A stretch of 64,000 bases of DNA, from positions 1 through 64,000 of the forward strand of contig QKPN01000021.1 in assembly GCA_003258405.1 (NCBI GenBank). Reading direction: 5' to 3'. The notes under the pieces were generated by a model. That model was not told the DNA's origin. It did not search any database and was given only the letters and a program-made list of their open reading frames with translations. Every line of letters begins with the position of its first letter. Positions within the stretch are counted from its first letter, which is position 1. The DNA is from Rhodobacteraceae bacterium DSL-40 (GTDB taxonomy: Bacteria > Pseudomonadota > Alphaproteobacteria > Rhodobacterales > Rhodobacteraceae). The position numbers and the translations under genes are program-made. Below, piece after piece: positions 56,882 to 64,000 of the stretch.

Positions 56882-57703
56882 ATGTCCAGCAATGCAGCGC
56901 CGCTCGAGATCGGCCGGGTGACCCTGACGGTCCGCGATCTCGCGGCAACCGGCGCGTTCTACGAAAATGTCATCGGCCTCGAGCAGCTCGAGGCGGACAC
57001 GACCCAGGCCATCTACGGTGCGGGCGGGCGACCGCTGGTGGAGCTTCGGGGTGATCCAGCGGCACGGCCGGCATCGCGTCAGGACGCAGGGCTTTTTCAC
57101 ACCGCTTTCCTGTTGCCCTCCAGGGCCGATCTCGGCGCGTGGCTCGGACGTGCCGCGGCGTCGGATGTTCAGCTCCATGGGGCATCCGACCACTTGGTCA
57201 GTGAGGCGCTATATCTTGCTGACCCGGAAGGCAATGGTATCGAGATCTATGCCGATCGTCCACGCAGCTCCTGGCAGCATCAGGGCACCGAGGTGATGAT
57301 GGCGACCGAACGGCTCAATCTGCGAGATCTTGCAGCTTCGGCGAAAGCGCCCTGGGGTGGCGCGCCGGACGGCACAGTTGTCGGGCATGTCCATCTTCAG
57401 GCCGGCGATCTTGTCGCAGCAGAAGGCTTCTATGCCGATACGCTCGGATTTCCGGTGACCTGCCGTTATCCCGGCGCGGTTTTCTTCGGTTCGGGCGGCT
57501 ATCACCATCATCTGGCGGCGAATGTCTGGAACAGCCGTGGCGCGCAGGTGCGCGACGAGGGCGTGGCCGGGCTGGCCGCGGTCGAGGTCCTCGGGGCGCC
57601 CGAGGAGATCGCCGGGCTCGGGCAGCGGGCCGGGGCAGAAGCGCGGGATCCGTGGGGTACACGGTTTGTTTTCCGGGGCAAAGACACGGCAGATGCTGGC
57701 TGA
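56882..57703 (+). CDS. Catechol 2,3-dioxygenase-like VOC protein (CatE-like)
   Basis: The 273-residue protein has two VOC modules, with metal-ligand candidates in EIGRVTLTVRDLAATGAFYE, LFHTAFLLPSR, EGNGIEIYADRP and VVGHVHLQAGD. It resembles CatE extradiol dioxygenases. Together with the DoxX gene it forms a catDE-like pair. The stop overlaps the start of a decayed gene for a glutathionyl-hydroquinone reductase. Confidence 0.9.
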   Translation: MSSNAAPLEIGRVTLTVRDLAATGAFYENVIGLEQLEADTTQAIYGAGGRPLVELRGDPAARPASRQDAGLFHTAFLLPSRADLGAWLGRAAASDVQLHGASDHLVSEALYLADPEGNGIEIYADRPRSSWQHQGTEVMMATERLNLRDLAASAKAPWGGAPDGTVVGHVHLQAGDLVAAEGFYADTLGFPVTCRYPGAVFFGSGGYHHHLAANVWNSRGAQVRDEGVAGLAAVEVLGAPEEIAGLGQRAGAEARDPWGTRFVFRGKDTADAG

Positions 57704-57830
57704 TGGCAAGTGGGTCGCGGAGTGCAGCCGGTTCGGAAATCCAACGGGATGGGGTGCTTTGTGCGACGGGACTCAAGCTTGCGCAACTGTATTACCCCAG
57801 ACGGGCGTCCGGGGCTAATGGGGCAGGGCA
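57693..57830 (+). pseudogene. Glutathionyl-hydroquinone reductase remnant (5' part only)
   Basis: ATG at 57693 overlaps the CatE-like stop. The first residues (MLADGKWVAE) and, in the frame shifted by one, GMGCFVRRDSSLRNCITPDG match the N-terminus of YqjG/Ecm4-type reductases (compare DGKW ... GRFVRxxSxFRNWVTPDG). After this stretch similarity ends and an unrelated fragment (EEIKAKTIEKRRLLQNQ) follows. A frameshift plus loss of most of the gene make it non-functional. Confidence 0.65.
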
Positions 57831-57977
57831 GAATCCATTCTCAAACGACGAGAGGAAATCAAGGCCAAGACCATCGAGAAGCGCCGCTTGCTGCAAAACC
57901 AGGCTGCGGCATGAAGTGAAACCTCAACGAGCCAGCCCCTCCCAAATGGTTCAATCCCTCGTCTCCCAAATCATCTG

Positions 57978-58529
57978 ATGCGGGACAGGCGCTCCCGGGT
58001 GCGACCGGCACATCCTCGGCAGATGCGGGCAGACCGCGGCATTATTCCTTTGGCCATCGATCTGACCGAGCGCGACGAGTTCCGCACGGTCATCGAGGAT
58101 CTGAAGATCGACGCGCTAGCTCACGCAGCGCTGCGTTGTTCCGAGTCGACCAGGTTCCGTGCCCAGAAGGACGCGGACATCGACATGAGCCTGGAGGTCA
58201 AACTCTCGGCAATAATGCGGCTTACCAACGCGGTGGTCCGCTTGATGATGGCGGAAGGGCGCCGCAGCATCCTGATATTGAAGCCGGACCCCGGGGACGG
58301 ATTGCTGAAGAGAAGGGCCGAAGACGCAACCCGCACCTCCATCGAGGCGCTCGGGGTCGACGAGGCAGGTATCGCGGTTGCCTGTGCGAGGCTTGGACAG
58401 GTGCCTTTCGAGGACATAGCACACGAAGTTGCCGAGACGCTCGCAGCCGGATTGGAAAATACGTCGACTGATGACACACCCGAAGCTGTGGCGCATCGGC
58501 AGAAAGTGAGGAAGCTTCATGAAGCGTAA
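57978..58529 (+). pseudogene. Short-chain dehydrogenase remnant
   Basis: The open frame of 183 residues contains IIPLAIDLTERDEFRTVIED and the segment DIDMSLEVKLSAIMRLTNAVVRLMMAEG, which correspond to the middle of an SDR (normally NNAG ... VNLxAPxRLTRAVLPGM). The N-terminal TGxxxGxG and the catalytic YxxxK are absent and the NNAG motif is lost. It overlaps the TPP-enzyme start by 11 bp, so the translation signal may still be used. A working enzyme is unlikely. Confidence 0.6.
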
Positions 58530-60204
58530 CGGAGGACGGCTCCTTGTCGATAGCCTTGTTGGCCTTGGGGCGACGAAGAGCTTCGGCATTCCCGGAGAGA
58601 GCTATCTCGCGGTGCTCGATGCACTGCACGACACTGTCGGCGAGCTCGACTATGTTCTGTGCCGCAACGAAGGCGGTGCCAGCTTCATGGCAGCTGCCTA
58701 TGGCAAGCTGACGGGCACGCCGGGGATCTGCTTCGTGACGCGCGGTCCGGGTGCGACCAACGCCTCGATCGGGGTTCACACCGCCATGCAGGACAGCGCG
58801 CCGATGCTGCTCTTCGTAGGGCAGGTCGGGACCGACATGAAGGGCCGCGAGGCGTTCCAGGAGATCGATTGCAAGGCGGTTTTCGGCACGATCGCGAAAT
58901 GGGCCGTCGAGATCGACGATGTCGACCGCATCCCGGAAATCCTGTCGCGCGCCTGGACCCAGGCTACAACCGGCCGGCCTGGCCCGGTGGTTGTCGCCCT
59001 GCCGGAGGACATGCTGACGTCGCTGAGCGAAAAGGAGCCGCTGGCCGGCCCCATCGAAGTAACCGAGCCCGCGCCGACCACGAAGACCATGAGCCGCATC
59101 CGCGGGATGCTGGCGGGGGCGGAGCGTCCGCTGATCGTCATCGGCGGCTGCAACTGGAGAGCCGGCAGCACGGCCGCGATCCAGACGTTTGCCGAAGCCT
59201 CCGACATCCCGGTGGCGGCGATCTTCCGCTACCAGGACCAGTTCGACAACAATTCGCCGGTCTTCGTCGGCGACATGGGCGTGGGCATGACCGCGAAGAT
59301 GCGCGAGATGGCCACCAACGCCGACGTGATCCTGGCGATCAACAACCGCTTCGGCGAGATGTCGACAGATGGCTACACGCTCTTCGACGTGCCGCAGCCG
59401 ACGCAGAACGTGATCCATGTCCACGGCTCGGATCTCGAGATCGGCAAGGTCTACCGCCCGGTTCTAGGCGTGCATGCTGGTCCGAACGTCTTCGCCGAGG
59501 AGCTCGGGGCGCTCGAGCCGGTGAAGGGCGACTGGGCAGCCTGGCGCGCCGAGGCGCGTGCCGCGTACGAGCAGGGCTTTGATCCGCCTGATCTGCCGTC
59601 GCCGGTCGACATGGCCAAGGTCTGCGCCTTCCTGCGCGACAAGCTGCCCGAGGATTTCGTGCTGACGAACGGGGCCGGCAACTTCGCCGTGTGGCCGGGC
59701 AAGTTCTTCAAGTATGGTCCCAAGGCGCGGCTCCTCGGCCCGCAGTCTGGCGCGATGGGCTACGGCGTTCCGGCGGCGATCGCGGCGAAGCTTGCCTGCC
59801 CCGAGCGAACCGTCATCTGCTTTGCGGGCGACGGCGATTTCCAGATGAACAGCACTGAGCTCGCCACCGCGCTCCAGCACGACGCGCAGCCGATCATCCT
59901 GCTGCTCAACAACGGCATCTACGGCACGATCCGCGCCCATCAGGAGCGGAACTACCCCGAGCGCGTGTCATGCACCACGATGACCCGGAACCCCGATTTC
60001 GTGGCCTTCGGCAAGGCCTACGGGTTCCACGCCGAGCGTGTCGAGACCACGGCCGATTTCACCGCCGCCTTCGAGCGCGCGCTTGCCTCCAAGACTGGCG
60101 CACTCCTCGAACTCATAATCGCGCCGGAAGCGCTCACCCCTCTCAAAACGCTCAGCGAAATGCGTGCAGACGCCCTGAAAGAAAAATGCATGAAGAGCCG
60201 CTAG
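58519..60204 (+). CDS. Thiamine-pyrophosphate-dependent enzyme, acetolactate-synthase-like
   Basis: The 561-residue protein is complete, with the three TPP-enzyme domains, the catalytic glutamate in CRNEGGASFMAAAYGKLTG, ATNASIGVHTAMQDSAPML and the cofactor motif GDGDFQMNSTELATALQ. Valine/isoleucine synthesis needs a small subunit, which is absent, so a catabolic carboligase or decarboxylase is more likely. It sits between decayed genes but shows no damage itself, which suggests retained function. Confidence 0.88.
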   Translation: MKRNGGRLLVDSLVGLGATKSFGIPGESYLAVLDALHDTVGELDYVLCRNEGGASFMAAAYGKLTGTPGICFVTRGPGATNASIGVHTAMQDSAPMLLFVGQVGTDMKGREAFQEIDCKAVFGTIAKWAVEIDDVDRIPEILSRAWTQATTGRPGPVVVALPEDMLTSLSEKEPLAGPIEVTEPAPTTKTMSRIRGMLAGAERPLIVIGGCNWRAGSTAAIQTFAEASDIPVAAIFRYQDQFDNNSPVFVGDMGVGMTAKMREMATNADVILAINNRFGEMSTDGYTLFDVPQPTQNVIHVHGSDLEIGKVYRPVLGVHAGPNVFAEELGALEPVKGDWAAWRAEARAAYEQGFDPPDLPSPVDMAKVCAFLRDKLPEDFVLTNGAGNFAVWPGKFFKYGPKARLLGPQSGAMGYGVPAAIAAKLACPERTVICFAGDGDFQMNSTELATALQHDAQPIILLLNNGIYGTIRAHQERNYPERVSCTTMTRNPDFVAFGKAYGFHAERVETTADFTAAFERALASKTGALLELIIAPEALTPLKTLSEMRADALKEKCMKSR

Positions 60205-60719
60205 GACGTCTGCCTTGGCGCCGATAACGGTGCTGACTTCACGGACATCGCGCTCCGCTTGTGCGGAAAGCTGCGTCTCAAGCCGATGGCGGCCGCCTTC
60301 GATGTCGTCGAGGTGGTTGACGATAGCATCGCCGATGCGGCCCGCGTCCACTCGGTCGAGAACGGCAAGAACATCTCGGGAAATGCCGCGATTGCAATCG
60401 GCGCCGCCGCGCTGCTCCATGACGTGCGACACTACGAGAAAACCGGTGTTGACGGCTGCCTTATTCCCCCGCGGTGCGGGCGTGGTCTCGGCATCTGCTT
60501 CCTCAAGACGCCCTTCGTCTACGAGGCGGTTGCCTCGCGGATGAGCAAGAGCTCGAGCCTGCCATTGTTCCGCGTGAGACGCTCTTGCCGGGCAGTCGCG
60601 TTCAGGGCCCGGTTGTCATCGTCGAGCGGGAAACCTCGACAATCGTCACCTCTCTCTTCAATGCTGTCATCCAGGCTGATCGAACCATCGTCGTGGTTCG
60701 GAAAGGGCTTGCGGCATGA
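60205..60719 (+). pseudogene. Hydantoinase/oxoprolinase subunit A (hyuA) remnant
   Basis: The first residues (GADNGADFTDIAL) correspond to the N-terminal DVGGTFTD motif of HyuA. They run directly into sequence from the C-terminal part (AAAFDVVEVVDDSIADAARV ... IAIGAAALLHDV), so about two thirds of the gene is deleted. A frameshift near 60550 moves the end (IVPRETLLPGSRVQGPVVIV ... VVVRKGLAA) to another frame. The terminal ATGA overlap with hyuB is preserved. Confidence 0.75.
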
Positions 60720-61335
60720 GCCAGCTTGACGAAATTAGCATGTTGGTCATGTGAAACAGCCTGGTCTCGGTCGTCAAGGAACAGGCCTCGCTCTTATGCG
60801 CACCGCGTTCCAGAACTCTATATGTGAAGCGGGCAACCTCTCGGCCGGTGTCGTCAACGCCAAGGGCGTGACACTTGCCCAAGCCCTTATCCGCACGCCC
60901 GGCCATGTGAGCATCATGACCGAAGCGGTCATGCACCTCATCAACGAGATCCTGCGGCAGAACATGTTTCCAAGCGAGACTATCGCACGAATGACCGCCG
61001 GAAGGGTGCGGGTCACCTGCATGATGATGCGATGGTCTCGCCGGTCTTCAAGGGTGGCGAGCTGATCGGCTTCTTCGCCTGCACCGCGTATGTCGTTGCC
61101 GTCAGCAGCCGCGGCTTCGGCGCCGACGTCAGGTCGGTCTGTAACGAAGGTATCCAGATCCCGAAAAAGACGCAGCCGAGCGCGGCGAAGTGAACCATGG
61201 CCTGATCAACGTCCTGAGGCTCAATTTGCGCAAGTCGAAGCAGGTCATCGGCGACCTCTTCTCGCTCGCGGCCTGTAGCCATGCCTGGCACAAGCGCCTG
61301 ATCGAGCTTCTCGACGTGATCGCGGTTGCGAACTG
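60716..61335 (+). pseudogene. Hydantoinase subunit B (hyuB) remnant
   Basis: Starting at ATG 60716, an in-frame TGA appears at 60752-60754. Similarity to HyuB continues through frameshifts: SLVSVVKEQASL, then MRTAFQNSICEAGNLSAGVV and TPGHVSIMTEAVMHLI, then GGELIGFFACTAYVVAV and SRGFGADVRSVCNEGIQIP, then GLINVLRLNLRKSKQVIGDL. The rest of the usual length is missing. At least one stop and three frame changes rule out a working product. Confidence 0.78.
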
Positions 61336-61337
61336 TG

Positions 61338-62000
61338 CGGAAGCTGATCATCTTCAGCGCCCTGATGGCGACCGTGCAGGAGGGCGACGAGGCGATCCCG
61401 CCCGCGTCCGATTTCGTGTCCTATCCGGAGGTGGCAAAGCGCTGCGGCGATGTTCTGGTCAGGTGCGCCTGTCCTGCGGAAGCCGGTTTCTGGCGGATGC
61501 CGGTCGTGTTCGAGGCTGCGATCGGGCCGAAGACGCGCTGGCCTTTCCTCAACATATCCGACTACCTGTCGGGCGCATCTTCTCGCGCGAAGAGCTGGAG
61601 GCGCTCGGCGCGGTCTTGGCGAAATACCCGCAGATCCTCTTTCCCTCGGACGAGATCCAGGTGCACATCATCTTCGACAATCGGGAGTTCGTCTCCTCGG
61701 GGCGGCTTGCCCGGGCCGAAGGCGCTAGCCAACGCGCTCGCCCTCGATTCGCCGGAAGGTGCATTCTATACCTATAACGGCTGGGCGGCGGTGATCGGTG
61801 CCAAGAGGCCTGCGGGTAGCACATTTGCCGGCGACGTGGCAGTGACGAAATACATGCTGGACGAAGCGTATGTCGGGTCGGTAGCCGGGTTGGCCCATGG
61901 CCTTTCGCCCTTCGTCCGCATCTCGACAGACAGACCAGACGATGTGCTGAGCGACACCGTGAACCGCATTGCGGCAGCGATCAGCAGCCTCGATATCTGA
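61338..62000 (+). pseudogene. Class I aminotransferase remnant
   Basis: The stretch KLIIFSALMATVQEGDEAI ... SYPEVAKRCGDVLV, then (after a frameshift) REELEALGAVLAKYPQILF and DEIQVHIIFDNREFV, then EGAFYTYNGWAAVIGA ... VAGLAHGLSPFVRIST, follows an aspartate-type aminotransferase. The N-terminal third and the segment with the PLP lysine are deleted. Frame changes occur near 61560 and 61720. Confidence 0.75.
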
Positions 62001-62015
62001 GGGGAAAGACTGATA

Positions 62016-62834
62016 ATGAGCAGACCATTCAAGCGCATTCTCATCACCGGCGCCGCGGGGCGTCTCGGCACGCAACTCCGGCGGGGGCTTGCGCCCCTTG
62101 CCGACACGCTCCGCCTTGCCGACCGGGTCGAAGTGACGGAAGTCAAGGCGAACGAAGAAGTGGCGGTTTTCGACCTCGCCGACGAAGCGGCCGTCATGGC
62201 CGCTGTCGAGGGCTGCGACGCAATCGTCCATTTCGGCGGTGCGCCGCTCGAGCGTCCCTGGAACGAGGTCCTCGAAAGCAACATCCGCGGCAGCTACCAC
62301 ATCTATGAAGGTGCCCGGAAATTTGGTGTGAAGCGGGTGATCTACGCCAGCTCGGTCCATGCGATCGGCTACTACAAGCTGGAAGATCACATCAGCGGCA
62401 ACGCGCTCGGCCGTCCCGACAGCCTCTATGGCGTTTCGAAGGTTTTTGTCGAGGGGCTTGCCTCACTTTACTGGGACAAGTTCGGCATCGAAAGCACCTG
62501 CGTGCGCATCTTCTCGTCTTTTCCGGAACCGGCCGACCGCCGAATGCTATGGTCCTGGCTCAGTTTCGACGACTGCGTGCGTCTCGTGAGCTCGGCCCTG
62601 ACCGCGCCCTACATGGGCTTCACGATCACCGTCGGCATGTCCGACAACAAGGTGAAGCCGGTCGACAACTCGCTCGCCGGGCATCTGGGCTATGTTCCGC
62701 AGGACAGCTCCGAACCCTATCGTGAGAAGGTCGAGGGCTCCACCGTTCCGCTCGGCCCGAATTCCCCGGCCGTCCGCTATCTCGGCGGCTGGTTCACCGA
62801 ACTGGGCCACCCCGATGACGAGGAAAATAAATGA
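62016..62834 (+). CDS. udh: NAD-dependent uronate dehydrogenase
   Basis: This intact 272-residue extended SDR resembles Agrobacterium uronate dehydrogenase, which oxidises glucuronate or galacturonate to the aldarolactone. Seen motifs are TGAAGRLGTQLRRGL, VHFGGAPLERPW, SSVHAIGYY and catalytic DSLYGVSKVFVEGLA, with the later RIFSSFPEPADRRMLWSWLS typical of the family. GAGGGGAAAG precedes the ATG. Despite decayed genes on both sides the frame is clean. Confidence 0.87.
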   Translation: MSRPFKRILITGAAGRLGTQLRRGLAPLADTLRLADRVEVTEVKANEEVAVFDLADEAAVMAAVEGCDAIVHFGGAPLERPWNEVLESNIRGSYHIYEGARKFGVKRVIYASSVHAIGYYKLEDHISGNALGRPDSLYGVSKVFVEGLASLYWDKFGIESTCVRIFSSFPEPADRRMLWSWLSFDDCVRLVSSALTAPYMGFTITVGMSDNKVKPVDNSLAGHLGYVPQDSSEPYREKVEGSTVPLGPNSPAVRYLGGWFTELGHPDDEENK

Positions 62835-63429
62835 ATGAAAGTTGCGGCGTCGTGACCGTCCGCGGGGCAATCATCGGTTCCGCCGCTGCATCTTGCCTGA
62901 CCGCGGACCTCGATTTTGGGCCTTTGTGCCGGTGGTCAAGCAGGTTCAAACTCTGTGCGAGAATTACGAGGTTCAGAGGTTCTGTGGCGTCGACGTAGTG
63001 CTCCGGTTGCCAGAAGAGGTTGAGCAAGCCGTCCCGCATCTGAATGTCGAGGACGTTGCGGTTGCTTCCTGTGGCGGACCCGGCGAGGGTTAGTTCAACA
63101 ACACTAGCTTGATGTAGGGCTTCCGCAGCAAGGAGCCCGGCCAGGGTGCGCAATACATCAAGTACGACGTGATCGGCATCTGGCGCGAGGGCAATCAGGT
63201 GACCGCTGCGGTTCTGAAATCCGGCGTCGAGGTCAAGAGAGGCAGGATCGTGAATGCCTCCAGCCCCCATGAAGCGCTGACCGCATGCGTGGATGGCCTC
63301 GACATTCCGGTGGAGCCACGGACGCGCACGCAAGATGCGCCTCTCCTGTCGCAGGTTGCCGGCCACTGGTACGCGTGCCGGACCGGCATTCCCGGTTCGG
63401 CATTGCGCATTGCGAAACCGGCAATTTGA
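62831..63429 (+). pseudogene. FAD-dependent amine/glycine oxidase (DAO family) remnant
   Basis: The remnant starts with an ATGA overlap with udh. Its first residues (VVTVRGAIIGSAAASCLTAD) match the FAD-binding start of DAO-family oxidases, followed in another frame by TLCENYEVQRFCGVDVVLRL and HLNVEDVAVAS. Stop codons follow GEG (TAG at 63093-63095) and FNNTSLM. The part KYDVIGIWREGNQVTAAVLKSG ... SSPHEALTACVDGLDIPVEP then continues to 63429. The C-terminal third is missing. Confidence 0.75.
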
Positions 63430-63715
63430 CGCCCTCCACATGTGGGGTCGCTGGAGCGCGGTTCCGCCTTCCTCCCGGAGCCTTTCAAGCCCGCACCATC
63501 ATTCGATCTCCCACCATGGATTTCCCGTGGCCGCTAGCGCCGTCTTGGCGCCAGCGGTGAAAACCCGTTCCACCGAATGGCCCCACAGGCATGCCAGGGA
63601 CACCGGCCTCCGGCGTTTCGGCCAGAATGATGCATCGGACACAAATTTGCACAAAACCTGCCAGCGTGCCTCTTGCGGTTCCCGCGCACTGCGAATATGG
63701 CTGTCCGCCGAAAGT
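63430..63715. other. 286-bp region with no supported gene
   Basis: This segment separates the last pseudogene and the tRNA. Short frames are not protein-like. It includes the inverted pair CTAGCGCCG ... TTGGCGCCAGCGG near 63532-63557, and otherwise nothing I can name. Confidence 0.4.
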
Positions 63716-63805
63716 GGAGAGATGCCGGAGTGGTCGAACGGGGCGGTCTCGAAAACCGTTGTGGGGGCAACCCCACCGAGGGTTCGAATCCCTCTCTCTC
63801 CGCCA
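63716..63805 (+). tRNA. tRNA-Ser(CGA)
   Basis: The sequence folds as a class II tRNA. The acceptor arms are GGAGAGA and TCTCTCC with discriminator G, and CCA is encoded at 63803-63805. The anticodon loop CTCGAAA gives anticodon CGA. A long variable arm (TGTGGGGGCAACCCCA) and the T arm GAGGGTTCGAATCCCTC follow. It reads UCG serine codons. tRNA-Ser genes are frequent integration sites, but no integrase is visible inside the window. Confidence 0.95.
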
Positions 63806-64000
63806 TCATCACGTTGCGAACTCCGAACGGCGCGTCTCAAGCGCCGGATTTCTCCCAAGTTTCAAAGGGGTTTGCTGGAGCCGCCCGAACCTCGGAGACT
63901 GGCGCTGCGCCTAATTTCGGTCTCTGAACGGCTTTCGTCTCTAACCGAGCGAACCTCGACGAAATCGGTTCGGCTTCGCGAGAACTAACGTTTTCAGTCA
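63806..64000. other. Right-edge region after the tRNA, no gene seen
   Basis: No open frame with protein character occurs in the final 195 bp. The segment GAACCTCGACGAAATCGGTTCGGCTTC near 63950 contains imperfect inverted repeats. What follows the tRNA lies outside the window. Confidence 0.35.

Overview
The window is chromosomal DNA from a GC-rich alphaproteobacterium, most likely of the Rhodobacteraceae/Paracoccaceae (Rhodobacterales). The evidence is a ctrA-sciP pair, operators of the alphaproteobacterial LexA type (GTTC-N7-GTTC), an FNR-type box before a cytochrome c gene, MocA and LacI genes inside an inositol locus, and strongly GC-biased third codon positions that create many long antisense shadow frames. 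No rRNA, CRISPR array, intact transposase or phage structural gene is visible.

Layout. 1-2.3 kb: an AT-richer accessory gene for a RecF/SMC-like ABC ATPase, cut by the left edge. 2.3-27.4 kb: a housekeeping backbone with hisI, an Fe-S scaffold-like gene, recG, an HWE histidine kinase, ligA, ctrA, sciP, mnmA, an FNR-linked cytochrome c, an M20 dipeptidase, a deacetylase-like gene, glnE, a PaaG-like hydratase, a PhzF protein, a threonine aldolase, glsA and prs. Behind recG lies a 40-residue membrane protein gene with two LexA boxes around its promoter. 27.6-29.3 kb: a four-haem cytochrome that looks like a TsdB-TsdA fusion for thiosulfate oxidation. 29.5-33.9 kb: a quinone/catechol-stress module with an MhqO-MhqD-like fusion, an FMN reductase, a second MhqO-like protein and a LysR regulator.

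34.6-50.7 kb: a complete myo-inositol catabolic locus. It holds mmsA (iolA), LysR and LacI regulators, a TauE permease, inositol dehydrogenase, a sugar epimerase, a three-gene ABC importer, a MocA dehydrogenase, iolC fused to a DUF2090 domain, iolD, iolE and iolB. Two tandem palindromes between the LacI gene and the operon are likely its operators. 50.7-54.7 kb: a divergent pair made of a Tat-exported acetamidase/formamidase and a protein in which an AraC-type regulator is fused to an apparently intact enzyme of the same family. This is the most unusual architecture in the window.

54.7-57.7 kb: LysR, an NADP-binding protein, a DoxX protein and a CatE-like dioxygenase, resembling Bacillus catDE, followed by a frameshifted stub of a glutathionyl-hydroquinone reductase. 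57.7-63.4 kb: a decayed catabolic operon. Remnants of an SDR, hyuA, hyuB, an aminotransferase and an FAD amine oxidase carry stops, frameshifts and deletions, while a TPP-dependent enzyme and a uronate dehydrogenase remain intact among them. 63.7 kb: tRNA-Ser(CGA), then no further gene to the right edge.
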